DNA of 64,000 nt from Loxodes magnus (Eukaryota > Ciliophora > Karyorelictea > Loxodida > Loxodidae), in the NCBI GenBank assembly GCA_946699065.1, contig CAMPDV010001937.1, positions 18,850 through 82,849 on the forward strand, read 5' to 3'. Positions 34,475 through 47,192 of the stretch are shown in pieces. Position numbers and translations under genes: made by a program. The notes below the pieces were generated by a model. It did not search any database and was not told the origin of the DNA. It saw only the letters and a program-made list of their open reading frames with translations. Within the stretch, counting starts at the first letter, position 1. Every line of letters starts with the position of its first letter.

Positions 34475-37230
34475 TCTCATATTTTAAATGATATCAAACT
34501 TCAAAGACATTACAAAAATATATCTCAGAGGCAAAATTAGTAGACTTTAATGACACTGGTATTTCTATTAAGGATCTACTTAAAAGCTTTAGAAAAACAG
34601 AATATTACTAACTAATAGAATCTCTAACTCATCAAAAAGACATTAAGTCAAATAGTTTTAGACTTAAAGATTCAAATTAAGATACTTAGATAGCATTACG
34701 AAGGTCTAATTTGTAATTTTCTTATTTTAAATTTCTGGTAAAATTAAAATTTTAATCTTCTTATACTTTAGTTTAACTAAGATGATGAAGGTTTATATCT
34801 CTGGTAATGAGTATAGAGAGATTATTTTTTAGGATAACTGCACATTTTTTAAAAAGTGATTGATATTCCGAATGAAGAATTAAGATTTGAATGAAATTGT
34901 TAAGCTATATACTAAAAATAGACTTCATATAATGAGGCAATCAAAAAAGAAGTAGAAGATAAGTATAATTTCTTTACATCTTCCATTACGTTATAAGGAT
35001 AGTAATTTCTAGTATGTGCATTCTTAGAACTTGATGTACGTGTCTATTTCAACAAACGAAAATAAACCTCTGATAAAGTGTACTTAAATATAACCAATAA
35101 TAAGGTATCTCCAGTGGTTATAATGATACAGAATAATGAATATAGCAAAATAAATCAAGCTAATTTTTTTTATAATGTATGGAGTTGCTTCTAATTCAAG
35201 TGTAGATATAATACAGTTTCTTGATACCAAAGTTCTGGTAGATTTTGATAATCTACTACCTTCTTTGTCCCTAATTGTTTATATAAATTAAGGCATAAGA
35301 ACTAGAGTAAGGAAATTACCATACATTTACTTTTGAAGTATAAGGAGTGATCAAGTGTACTAGCCAAAAATAATCTATATTTACAGAGCTCCTCAAGTTG
35401 AAAATTTTATAGTGAGCTCTCAAAAAGGAAAAGCATGAGATACCTTATTTACTCTAAAGTGTGATGATGCTACTGATTTAGATGAAGATGATTCCTTAAG
35501 ATACCTTTTCTTTTGCATGGGATCATTCTATAAAGAATCTCCTTTAAATTAGATGAAGAATATTAACACTAAAAGCTTTAAGTTATTTAAATACTCTTAG
35601 TTTTCTCCTCTAGATATGAAACAGTTCTTATGATATCTATCCTAAAAAATAGAGAGGCAAGAATAGATGGCAATAGCAGTTTCAAGTTACTAAGAAGTAA
35701 AACTAAACGTAGCACCTGAAAGCATGCAGAGTTATATAGACAGTATCTACCAATGTCTTAACTAGCAAACAAAGTACCAGATATCCTTAAATTAGACGTC
35801 TTTGCTTACGTAGATAATTAAACAGTTCTAATATATAAAATTTAACATTGAACAAGAAGTATAACCTAGTCTAATAACTAGGTGAAGTACCTTTAACTAT
35901 ATAAATAATCATACTTTTACATATAAAACTTCTAAAATCTAAATTTGATAAATCTTGTAAATAATTCTTCTATTCTATGAAAGGAGAAAGAAATTCCTAC
36001 TAAAGAAAAGAGTTACGAGACTAGAATCTTTTCTTTTTTATGATCTCAACTGTTGGAACTCTAAAGGAGAAATAATGATAGTAATGGGAATTTCTCTGCC
36101 TAATTCCTAAGCTATTCAATGATATTAAAGGATGCTTTGTTGTAATATTTTTTGTTTGAAGGAACAATTAATGTGAAATGGATGATTTTAGTTATATCCA
36201 TTATTTAAATCTTCTGTTTACTAAATATCTGAAATGATAGATTCTATATAAGAAGGATAATTTGAAGAAATTTAAAATCTAAGTTAAATATATTCTAAGC
36301 TATAACCAAATTTAAACACCTTCAAATGTAGTGTGCCAATCGTGAGATATCAACTAAAAAAATGAGAAAATGGAACATCATGCTCAATAGAAAAAATCCA
36401 ACTAGCTAACTATTATAGGTGTAAATTGTAGTTAGTCAGGACTTATTATACTCACTTCAGTTGTATAAGAGGTAGAAGAATAAGAAAATGAGGATAAAAT
36501 GAAGAAAAGCAAGGATAAGAGAATCAAATTTAGGAAGAGAGAAACGAAGAAATGTAAAATTATGAAGAATCAAACTTAGGAATGGACTTTAATGAAAAAA
36601 GAGAGGATAATGGAAATTAGTCAAGTTATAAGCATCCAATTCCTGCTTAATCATTAATAATCTTATGTTTAATATTTTTCAATTTATATATTTATAACTC
36701 TGCATGTAATGTCAAAGAAAAAGGAAAATTTAGATAGACCTTTATATTTTAGTTCTTTAAATATACCAAGATTATCCCAATGAACAATTAATGTTTTCAT
36801 GACAGTTCCTTGATTAAAGATTCAATCCCAAACTCTAAAAAAAATTTCATTTTGTATATAGATTTTACTATTGCATCGTGATACTTTCTGGTAAACCTTT
36901 TAATTGCTACTTAATAGAAAAGTTTAGGCTAAGATTTTGAATTTACGGTTTTAGTAGGTTTAGGAATGTCTATAAGGAAGTATTTTGCATAAAGATCCTA
37001 ATATAGTTTAAGAAAATATAGTAGGTCATTATTTTATCCTCTGCATTTTATTCTTAAATTTCATTTCATACACTTTCATGTTTTTTAACACTGAAGAAAC
37101 TATTCTTGACTATCTTGTCTCTTTATCAGCTACATTTCTATTATCTCTATTTGATCCATTATAGTCTTTTATTGCAATATAATGCTCAAAAAGATGCTTA
37201 GACTGCAAATGAATAAAACTATATCCTAAA
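34475..37230 (+). pseudogene. Large membrane protein, N-terminal part, in pieces
   Basis: Successive plus-strand frames have coherent protein composition. 34,490-34,780 includes VDFNDTGISIKDLLK. 34,890-35,330 includes DVRVYFNKRKQTSDKV. 35,340-35,880 includes CDDATDLDEDDSLRYLFF and VAPESMQSYIDSIYQ. About 36,020-36,120 includes YDLNCWNSKGEIMIV. 36,490-36,880 has a membrane-like SLIILCLIFFNLYI. 36,890-37,210 has ILCILFLNFISYTF and DYLVSLSATFLLSLF. Together this resembles the large receptor-like ciliate membrane proteins with an extracellular part, a GPS-like Cys/Trp site and several membrane segments; that assignment is tentative. In-frame TGA codons and frame changes occur repeatedly. A 34-nt GT-AG segment near 34,742 would restore one frame, so some changes may be introns; overall it looks decayed. 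Confidence 0.5.
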
Positions 37231-37332
37231 TATCATAAGCAGTTCATCCTCCTTAAGATGGTAATTAGATGAAGGAAGGTTAAAATGAGAAAAAGAATTG
37301 ACTTAACTAACCTAAAAGCAACTTCTAGATCT

Positions 37333-37818
37333 ATGTTATGGTTGAAGATAGCCCAACTTACTTTAATAAAGATACTTTATAGCATAAATAATACATAACG
37401 TGATGTTTATGAATCTTATATGCATCAGAAAACTAAAGACCAATATATGAATAATGACTATATATCTCTTACCTTTGATTTATTAACTAATCAGACTCTT
37501 TCAAATAATCAAATCAAGCCATACTTTGAAATAAGGCAGATTAGGAGAACTTCTACTCTCTTTGATTAAGAGATAAAAAGACTTTAGAATTTAAACCTTC
37601 TATTAAAGCTTCAAAGCTTAGTTTTTTATATAAATCTAAAGATCTTAATGTAATTAAAATCTCGAAGCATAAACAGCAGTTCTCCACCCTTCATTGGCAG
37701 TAAAAGTACTAAATATCTCATTTAATGGTTTGAAATTGATCTTCATAGATCTCTATAGAAACGCTAAACATCTACCTTACTTTAAATAGTCAAAGGTAAT
37801 CTGGATTTCAGTTAATGA
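37333..37818 (+). CDS. 161-residue ORF, middle of the membrane-protein region
   Basis: Intact frame from ATG to TGA (162 codons), open also a few codons upstream. The product includes RDVYESYMHQKTKDQYM and NDYISLTFDLLTNQ, then a leucine/lysine-rich stretch. It lies between two membrane-protein segments on the same strand and is probably an internal, soluble part of the same protein. No domain recognised. Confidence 0.45.
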
Positions 37819-38854
37819 TAGTAATATAGAGAAGATCAAGAAGGTTAGGCATAAGTTGTAATTTAAGCATGAAAGTGAAAGAATAAAAAGAAGCTGAAAG
37901 AAGATTTAGCCTAAGTTTGTAGCTTAAAGAATGAAATATACTGCAAAAGTAATTTAAGCCAAACTATATTACACTGATTAAGCCTTAAAGTGCTAAACTT
38001 CACTAATAGAACTGTAAAATCTAAATGCAGGAAGGTATAAAATGCATTCAGCTGATACTTAAAGAAATGAGTAAAGCGCTAAGGATCAAGCAAAGGTGAT
38101 AAACCTCTTCGAAGATAGAACTATAAGCTTAAAGTACCCAAGTGAAGCAAAATATTCTAGACTTGCATCAAAAACACTAAAGAAGGTAAGTTTTATCTTT
38201 ACCCAAGACTAAGGTAGATAAAATAAATTTGTATAAGGATATTAATTTACTAACTAAGCTAAGCTTCAAATATTCTAAGGAATGAAGACAAAGTTGTCTC
38301 TTTTAAGGCAAATAATCATTTAGAGTCTAACTTCAGTCCTAGAATAAATAGGATAAAGCAAACTCTTCAGCTAGTATATAAGACAAGCTAATTTTAGATA
38401 AAGCTTGCCAGTCACAGATAAAAGCTGATCTACTGAAATGCTATAAGATGAACTACTTATCTACAGTAAAAGTCTAAAATTAAGAGTTGTTCCTTGATTG
38501 AAATCATATAAGGATAACCTGTGGGTTTACAAGGCTCAATTTCAGTTTTCTAAGAAATTTTGACTCATTAAACTTCAAACTATCAGTTCTTCATTACTCA
38601 GTCAAATGGATTTAAGATTCATTTGATCTAATATCGTCAGAAAATTAATTTAAATATGGAAATACAAACATAAGGTTGATAATTAAAAAGGAGCAAACCA
38701 AATTAAATGTAACTTATCTATTAAGTTAATTTAGCTTCAGCAGAAAACTTCAAGTGTCTTTTTCTCTTTTAGCTAAAATCTAGAGCACATTAATAAATAG
38801 TTAAAACAAGCCAAAGCTAAAAATCTTGATTATTCTTTCTTGCAAAGTAACTAA
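37819..38854 (+). pseudogene. Further membrane-protein coding pieces
   Basis: Plus-strand frames continue with protein-like composition: a stretch around 37,820-38,500 (KYPSEAKYSRLASKTL) interrupted by two TGA codons, then 38,500-38,680 (QTSNYQFFITQSNGF) and 38,680-38,850. They bridge the 161- and 308-residue ORFs. Probably one gene with introns or decay; boundaries approximate. Confidence 0.35.
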
Positions 38855-39781
38855 ATGAAAAGCTAAAAGAGCAACTTGTGTGTGATTAAAATAGTAGAAA
38901 TACTTGAAGCTAAGAAAGTGAGTGAGTATGATAGAGGAATAGAAAGTGAGATTGGAAGTGATAATCAAGAAGATCAAGCAGTTAGAATAAGATGCCAGTA
39001 GATCAACATTATTACTTTAATTAAAGGGTGCAAAGAAAGGATTAGGCATTTAATTAGACATACTTAAAGTTTAGATATTTAGTTACAAGTTATCAAATAG
39101 CTTTAGATAAGAGTTTTGGATATGTCCAAGAGTAATTAATCAAGAAAAATAATCTTTAGATACCTCCATACATATTTTATTAGATTGAGAGAGCAAAGAA
39201 ACCTTTTTTAAAGGCTATCATATTTAGTTTCAGTGATATTCATCATTAAGTATCATTAAGAAATTTTAAATATCTTCTTGTTATTTGCTAAAATTTATGC
39301 CACTGCTATATTAAGCTTTAGATATAAATAGTAATCCTATGAATATAGTATCCATTCAAAGGGTAGTCTTATGATAAACGATTATAGAACAAAAATGATT
39401 TAATATATTAAAAAAGTTCACTTTTATTTGGCTGTTCGTGTAAAGAAATAAGAAAAATGCAAGTTCTGGAATTTGCTCACTAGATTATAAGAAGAATTCA
39501 AACGAAACTTATTTATAAAATACATTACAGACTTTCTCTTAGAGATTACATATCTCTCACTATATAAAAGGGAGTAAATTCATAATTCTGATATTTTAGT
39601 TTAAACTATTACTTATGCAGCTTTTGCTGAATCATTATTAACCGCGGTTTTTTTATTTACTTCTGTTAGTTTTATTCTGGTGTCTAAGCTCACATCCTTC
39701 TATTATTCTTACTAAAAATTTCATTTTATTCAAGGCTTTTGCAAAAGTTAAAACAACAGAAAAAATAGTTAAATTATATGA
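38855..39781 (+). CDS. 308-residue ORF, C-terminal part of membrane protein
   Basis: Complete frame of 309 codons, ATG to TGA. It starts MKSQKSNLCVIKIVEI, has an acidic section (SEIGSDNQEDQAV), then a basic helical middle and several hydrophobic stretches: YLVSVIFIIKYH, LNIFLLFAKIYATAIL and, near the end, AAFAESLLTAVFLFTSVSF. The segment FWNLLTRLQEEFKRN ahead of the last hydrophobic part recalls the juxtamembrane region of large multi-pass ciliate surface proteins. Intact over its length, unlike the pieces upstream. Likely the C-terminal portion of the same locus; family assignment tentative. Confidence 0.5.
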
Positions 39782-39974
39782 ACTTTTGAAATAAATTTAT
39801 ATTAAATTAGAAAAAAATACTATTAGTATACTAATTAAAGTTAATAGTTTTAAAAATTGTTTAAGTGGAATAAATGATAAGAATATCAAAATTAAGATAA
39901 AAAAATTAATAGAAAATAAGTATAAAATAATTATTAATTAATTATCTAAAATTATATAAAAAAATGGATAACAG

Positions 39975-40118
39975 ATGGAAATTGAATGTGGATTCTGTTG
40001 TTCGTAATTGAGTAAGCGGAGATGCGTAGTTAATACTGAACACCAACACTGTTTGGAAGCTTTCAGCTTTAAGGGCAAAATATTACATTCTGATCTCATC
40101 CTTTCTTGCCTTTTTTGA
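39975..40118 (+). CDS. Small Cys/His-rich ORF
   Basis: 47-residue frame in a GC-richer island: MEIECGFCCSQLSKRR then a CVVNTEHQHC stretch and a C-terminal LSCLF. The cysteine and histidine spacing is reminiscent of a small zinc-binding module such as a B-box, but too short to assign. About 20 bp after its stop lies a GTAAGT...TTTAG segment (40,125-40,139) that would make a 15-nt intron. Could be an exon of a gene whose other parts are the islands at 41.1 and 42.1 kb. Confidence 0.35.
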
Positions 40119-41097
40119 GGAAAGGTAAGTATTATTTAGGTGGCATCATAGAGAGAAACAAGAAATTAAACCATTTTGTAGATATAATAAAGCAGAAAGG
40201 AGAATCTACCTCAATTTAAATTAAATTAATTTAATTTAAAACTTTTCTAAAAAAATAAATTATAAGTCTAAAAAGAATCAAAAATATAAAAGGCACAAAC
40301 TTAAAAAAAAGGAATTTAAATAATTAAATTTATTAATTTATATTAAATAATAAGAAATTAAAAAATCTTATAGATGTTATAAAAAATTAAATTGAAATTA
40401 TTAATATCTCTTAAGTTAATTTTAATAATAGAAGTAGGGAATGAAACATGCTAGATCATTATACAATTTTGATATTTAATGATAAATTAAAATTTATAAA
40501 TTTCAATACTCTTTTTCATAATCTTTATGAAATGATGATTATTTTATGATTAAAAAATATTTAGTTATACTAATTATATTAGCATAATAATATATTCTAA
40601 TTTAAAATTTTTTTGTTAACATTTGAACATAAATTTATCAGCTTAAATTTTTTAATTTTGTTTAAATCACCATAAAGATCCAAATCGTAAGAAAAACTAA
40701 AGATAGTCAAAATTTTGTATGCAATATTAATAAAATAAATAGAATATTGTATAAAATTTTAGTTCTTAAGGAGGTAATTTCTTGAATCACTAATATAAAA
40801 AATAATTTATTTATTTGCAAAAATAAATTCTGAGACTTTCTCTGGTTTACATATAAATATAAGGACTAATTTAAGATAATTAATTTTACACGTTAGATTT
40901 GTATTTTTTTAATAATAATTTAATCTCAAAAAACTAACTTTAATAGAATTATTTAGTATAATATCATAATGTTATAATTAAATATTGCAAAAAGGGGAAT
41001 GGTACAAGCAGTTAAATTCAACTAATTATTTTGGTTAATTGTAACCTTTAATTGGTGTATGAGGTGGTGTGCTTTCTTAACTATTTTGGGAATATGA

Positions 41098-41442
41098 GAT
41101 TTAGATAAGGAGGATTGGAGTCTATATTCTGCAATGCTTACAATGGATTGCAAATTCGATGATGACTTGGCATTATCTACAAATTAGGCGTAAAAGATCA
41201 ATTCTCAAACATAGATTCTAGTGAGGTTATTATGTGTTGTATTTAATGGTTTCTTGATTCCGAAATTGGGCTCTTAAGCAAAATTAAAATTTTTATATTA
41301 ATTTTAATATAAAAACTATAAAAATTATATTAAATTTAAATACAATTTTATTAAAATCATTAATGCTTCAAGGGTAATTTCATTAATTAAATCCATTTCA
41401 AGACCGAAAACCTTTCATAAGCATTCCATCCAAGATCTTTGA
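41098..41442 (+). CDS. Coding-like GC-richer island
   Basis: Open frame of 114 codons with no clear start; its first half (to 41,285) has higher GC and good composition (DLDKEDWSLYSAMLT, then LVRLLCVVFNGFLI). The second half becomes AT-rich and is less convincing. No family recognised. Confidence 0.3.
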
Positions 41443-42080
41443 TCCTATTAATGACCTCTCTTAGATTAGAAATAAAATCAGATAATTCCAAATCTTACTC
41501 TTGCTGTTCTTTAATCGTACAAAAATATTATATTTTAGTAATTATATAATCAACTTTAGATTTTGATTAAATTTTTTGTTTTTTCTTAACTTTAATAGAC
41601 ATTTTATTCAATAAATATTAAGCTAGAATGCTTGATTTCAGATTTTTTTTATTGACTAAAAACAAAAAATAATTAGAATTTTTATTTAAGTAACATGAAA
41701 TATAATCTTTTTGCTTTTAACAAAAATTATAAAATTATAAAAAAGCTAATTTTTGCTCCTTTCAATTATAAACAGTTTAGTTTTATTATTTTCCAGTTCG
41801 CCATTCGTAATTTTTTAACATACTTTACTTATTTTTACTTCAGTTAAAGCAGTTATTTCATTTATGACTACATAAAAAGTTTAGCAATCTTTCTTTCAGA
41901 TTTAAAAATTTAGCATAACTACCACACCAAAAAATTAAAAATAAGAATGAAAGCTTAAGAGAATTATTTAATTATATAATATAATTTAAAAGATGGTGAG
42001 AGCCGAGATTGACCTTCTTGACTAAACTTTTCTTGCTTGGAAAAATTCTACCCTGTCGCTGAGAAAATCCCTGTTCAGAG

Positions 42081-42258
42081 TCATTTTCTCAAGGGAACTC
42101 TGTCTTCTAGATTATCTGCTCTTGGTATGGGCTTGAAGCCTTGCTGCTCATAGCGATGGAATTTCCTGGCAGCTGTTTCTGGGTACAATAGGATATCCCC
42201 AGTATTCCTAAAAACGAGCATCGGGTCGTATAACTGGAAAGGAGTTTCAGTTCCCAAA
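42081..42258 (-). CDS. Coding-like GC-rich island, minus strand
   Basis: GC content here is about half, far above its surroundings. The minus-strand frame reads GTETPFQLYDPMLVFRN, then GDILLYPETAARKFHRYE and a basic end, stopping at 42,081. A related frame continues to about 41,996. The codons (CCC, GCC, AGG, CAG) are unlike neighbouring genes, suggesting a fragment of different origin or a highly expressed host exon. Family not recognised. Confidence 0.4.
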
Positions 42259-43249
42259 ATTCTTTTAGTTAAAATTATTAATTTAATTATTTAGTATAAA
42301 GTTTATCACAACACTTCAGAGTTTTCCGTTAGATGATCAATATATCTCAAACATATTATGCAAAAACTTTTTCCTATATACGCTTTTTTTTAGAGAAATT
42401 AAAATCATTATCTTACCATATGCCCTTTATATTTGCAGTATCCACACCTCATTATTTTTTTTACTACATTTTAAAATTTCGGTGAAAAGATATTAATCAA
42501 TTATCTTGGATTATTTTCTTCACTTAGTTAGGTTTACTATAATTCAAAATATCTTTAAATTTGCATAATCTTTAGGCTATTTTAAATTGCATTAATTTAC
42601 AGCGATATTTATTAAGATAGAGTAATCCAGTTTATTTATTGACTTATAATTTTATTTTCATTTATAAATAGATTAATGGATGTCATCAAATTCTCAGTTT
42701 ATTGGCTTAGATCACTTACTTTTTTTTGTGAGTTTTTTGTTCTCTAACTAAAAAAGTATAGTTCATCTGTAGTATCTAGCTAAGATATTCTGGACTTTAT
42801 GGAAGAAATCTAATTCTAAGGTGCCATTATTAAATTATCATAATATTTTTTTATTTAATCAAAATATTATTTTTAACGTTAATTGTTGCTTTGTTAAATT
42901 ATATCGTGGTTAAATTCCTAAAGCTATTAAACATAAAATTAATATATTTATAGCTCTAATCTAAGACTCTTAATTAAAGATTATTACTCACTCCATTTTG
43001 AGAATTTAAGATATTTTATCGAAAAAATTTGCAAATAAGAAGAAAATTAGAAATTTAATTGATTGATAAAAGATTAAGATTCTCATAAATTGACATAGAT
43101 ATAATCATTAATTATAATAATTCGACAAGAAGTTTCATTTCTAAAATCTCAAGTGAATAAAATTAAAAGTTGTGTTGAAGTGATAATAATACACAAGATT
43201 TTCTTATTCTTTGAATTTTAAGACTAGAACTAATCAAGAGAAACAGTTT
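42259..43249. other. AT-rich stretch, no gene seen
   Basis: No recognisable coding or RNA sequence between the GC-rich island and the LINE 3' repeats. Confidence 0.4.
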
Positions 43250-43890
43250 GAATACCTATGCTTTTTTCCTTATCATCTTTAAACTTCTCTCTTAAGTTAA
43301 GGTTTAAAGTCATATCTTTAATTATTCAAATCTTCTGAATTCGATGAAAAAATTCATTTTTTACTTAGATATTCATATTTCTGATCTACTTATTACTTCT
43401 TAAATATCTTTAAACTAAGGTCTATCCTTAAAATCTTTTAGTTTCTTTCTGTAATCAAATGAATCCAGTTTGCCTTATCTATACTTTTCCATATCTTGTT
43501 AAAACTTCTCTCTAAAGCGCCTCTGAAAAGTCACATCTTCCAATATTCAAATCTTCTTTCCTTCAATGAAAAAATTTAATTTTTACTTAATTATGTTTTT
43601 TCTCTGTCTTGCTTCAAATTTCTTTCTTAAGCTTTTTTTAAGTAATATATTCGCTTATTCTAATTTCTATCTGTCAATTTACTCCTTCTGCTTTACTTAG
43701 TTAAACCTGATCTCTTTTTTATTTCAGAATTAACTCTTAAGCTTATTATTAAGGTCACATCTTAAAGTATTTGAAAATTCTATCTTTTTCGATATTTTCA
43801 TTCAATTTTTCTTAATTATGCTTTTTCTTTGTCTATTTCTTACTTCTCTCATAAACTTATTATTATAATCTGACATTCAAGAATTCTGTT
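43250..43890 (-). repeat. Three imperfect ~220-bp repeats at LINE 3' end
   Basis: Similar blocks lie at about 43,281-43,370, 43,496-43,590 and 43,724-43,825. Each has, on the plus strand, a caaatcttc-type block before a tgaaaaaatt and a tttttactta. On the minus strand they read as similar peptide segments (for example ERRFEYWK). They follow the LINE second ORF and probably form its 3' tail or the end of the ORF. Spacing about 220 bp. Confidence 0.5.
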
Positions 43891-44289
43891 TGAAATACTT
43901 GAATCATAAGTGATTCATTTCTAGATAATTTTTTAACTTAATTTTCTTCTTTTTATTACTTGTTTTTAATTTTACAAGTTTTCTATCTAGATTTTTCAAT
44001 ACCTTTTACATGTTTTTTTATTAAAATTTTAAAGTTTTGTTGGCATTTTTATTTTAAAATTAGATTGTTTAATATTTAATATTTTTGGCTATTATTATTT
44101 AATAATATTTTTAATTTGTTTTAATTTTTTTTAATTAAAACATAATATTTTTATGCTTGGCTAATACTTAAAATTTACTTTTTTCTATGTGCTTTTTTTA
44201 ATTTATTTGTAATTTTTTTTAAAACTTTTGTCTAAAATTAAAAACTTAATATTTTTAGATTGTTTTTTTTAAATTAAATTTAAACTAAA

Positions 44290-47192
44290 ATAGTTTTTTG
44301 ATGTCTTTAATTGCAAGAATTGCTTCTTTCTATTCATCTTTAGCTTCTTCCTTTTTTGCTTTCTCCATTTCTAGAATCTCAAGTCTCCTTGTCATTAACT
44401 ACTTATGAAATATTTTGATCTATAAGTCTAAATACTCCAATTTAGACCTTGAAAATGAGTTTAGATATTCTTGATCGTATAGTATAAGGCGCCTTAAGTC
44501 ATAATTTCCGATCTTTTCCGATAATCAATTCATTATATTAGAATAGTACACACATTTAAAGATATACTCGAAAGTTTCATATTCTCCATACATACAAAAG
44601 GGATTATCAATGGGGTAATGACGATCTTAAAGATCCTTACGGAAATTATAAGTTTAGGTTCTAAGCTTATATATACTGATAATTTCTCGCCTGTACTATT
44701 TGTTTAATTTAGTATAAGTAATTTGTGGAAATTGTTAAAGATTACCAAATTATTCAGTATATACTTTAGCTGTTTTCATCCTCATAAATTTTTTAGTAGC
44801 TACTTTGTAGAAATATTGTTGTATTTTTTCTCTTACATGTTTAGTAAAAGTTTTAAGATTGGTATTATTCTATTAATTCTGCAGATCGATATTATAAAGG
44901 TCTGATAATTGCTACACTTAATCGTAGTATTGAAATCCTTTTTTCCATATATTAATGAAAAGAGAGCCTATTGTTTATCTTGGAAAATCAGTACTTTCTT
45001 ATTTAATTTTATGGTAGAATCTGAAGAATTTTATAGCCATAATGTGCTTAAAGGGTAATCAATTCAGGTCTATATAACATGATTCATTAAATGTTAAAGT
45101 TGCTACTTAAAAAGCTTTTCTTGAAATTAATCTCATGTTTGATTCTATTCTGTTCAAAACTCCAGTTACTCCTTTTTGAATACTTCATGGTACTAAGTCT
45201 CCTCAATATTCTGCTTTAGGTAATGTAAAAAGTCTACATAAAGTTTTAAAATGTCAAGGAGTTACATTCTTATATCTCATCAGTTAAAAAACAGCTTTCT
45301 TCATTGCAGCTATATATTTGAATGCAACTTCTTTGCAATGGGGATTTAAGTTCTTCTTCTAATGTAGAATAACTCCTAAATATGTTACTTGTTCTTTTTA
45401 AGCAATTGGTTAATTTCCTAATTATAAATTTAAAATTTATTATTTCTGATTCTTCTTTAGAAATTAGATGCATTCGGATTTGGTAACATTGATCTTTAAA
45501 TGTGTTCATGCAAAAATTTTATTTGCTTCATTTATTAAATTCTACATCTACTTTGCAGATTTGGAAAGAAGAATAAGATCATCTGCCCATCCTCTACAAG
45601 CGAAGCTAATACTTGAATCCTGGCATTTAAATCCTAATTAGTTACTTTTACTTTCCAGATATCTAATTACTATGTCATAATACAATAATGCTAAAACTGG
45701 TCCATGAGAACTTCCTTACATAACTCCATTGTTGAATTATAAAGTTCTGGTGCTCTTACCATCTATGATAAATGAAGAATTTAGGTTTTTATAAAACGAT
45801 TCTAATGCTATTATTATTCCAAGTGGTAGTTTAACTCTCTTAAGTTAATCAAACAAGAGTCTTCTTTCTATTGAGTCAAACATTTTTTCAACGTCTATCA
45901 GTGTTGCTATCAATTTAGTCTTACCTTTAGCACATTTCCGATAGTTATCAATTATTTGTTATATTATTCAAATTTATTAAGTTGCTTATCTGTTTTTCAT
46001 AAATCCCATTTATGAAGGGTGAATCAAATTTCTCTAATAAATCAGATTGTATAGTCTTTTTGTTAAAGCTTTATCATATAGTTTTAGAATAGTATTAATA
46101 AGAGAAATAGGTAGTCAGTTTTTCCAATCATCTTTATTTCCTTTTTTAAATATTGGAATTATCACCGATATATTTAATTCCTAAGGGATTCTTCCAAGTC
46201 TTAGCATATTATTCAGAAAAGAATGAAGAATTATTAATAAATATTATCCACCATATTTCAGAAGTTCGCCTTTTATTCCATCTGGACCAGCTGCTTTTCC
46301 ATTCGGAATTTCTTTTATAATTTCTTATATTTATTTTATGGTAAAAAGATCAAATCCTTACAAATACTAGAGTGGATAATCTTTAATTTCTTAAATATTA
46401 TCGTATATTTTATCTATTTTTTAATTACTAAGATTTATCTATTCTTGAGTTAGATTAGAATGCTTGTTAAAAACACAATTTTCCCATGATTCAATTAATT
46501 TATTTTTGATTTCTTAATTAAAGTTCATAGTATTTCTCTTCAAAGGATTTAGAATTTTCTTAGCTTGTGAAAAAATTTCCTTAAAATCTCCATTAAGAAG
46601 TAGAAATTTCTTTTTTGCTTTGTTTTTTTTTAAATTTTCATAGATTATACTTGAAGTCTTTCCAAAGTCGTTTTGCTTCCTCATGAAGATTAGTTACTTG
46701 ATAGTTTATTCTTCCAAATTTTATGTGAGCTTCCTTATATTCTGAGTTAGCTCTTTTTTCCTCTATATATTTCTTTGTGAGAGCTCGAGGAAGTTTGTTA
46801 TAATTTGAGTCTAGAATAAACGAACCTAATGTTTGATCAGCATTTAGTTATTCATAAGCTAAATCTTTAACAGCTTAACTTTTTCCACTATCAGACATGT
46901 AACAAGACGTGATTAAAATATTATTCAGTTTAATTGTTATGAATCTATTTATTTCTTTTTCAACTTATATATGTATTTCTGTACTATTCAATTCTTCTCC
47001 TACAATTAAGCATACACCTCCTCCTTTTCCTGAGTTCTTAAAATATGTTTTAAATCCATTTATCAATATTGGAGGAAAGTCATCTTTTTATCAGGTTTCG
47101 TTTATTGATAAAATATCTATACTGCTATCTCTGATAAATTCTTCAATATTCAAGCACTTGCTCGCTATTCCATTAATATTTATATGTCCCAT
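44290..47192 (-). mobile_element. LINE ORF2: endonuclease, reverse transcriptase, zinc end
   Basis: ATG at 47,192 begins an APE-type endonuclease start (HININGIASK, then DILSINET at about 47,110). The endonuclease is short: only ~185 codons to TGA at 46,638, with no catalytic C-terminal half seen. The reverse transcriptase follows in another frame: GKAAGPDGIKGE (about 46,265-46,300), a fingers motif LPISLINT, GFMKNRQAT, MQGSSHGPVLA (about 45,700) and the catalytic WADDLILLS (about 45,570). A third frame gives the C-terminal zinc-like segment NPFCMYGEYETFEYIFKC (44,550-44,610). TGA codons fall where tryptophan is expected (47,091; 46,115; 45,506). The chain is that of a non-LTR retrotransposon, like the germline REP elements known from Tetrahymena. 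This copy looks inactive: at least two frameshifts and a shortened endonuclease. Confidence 0.9.
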
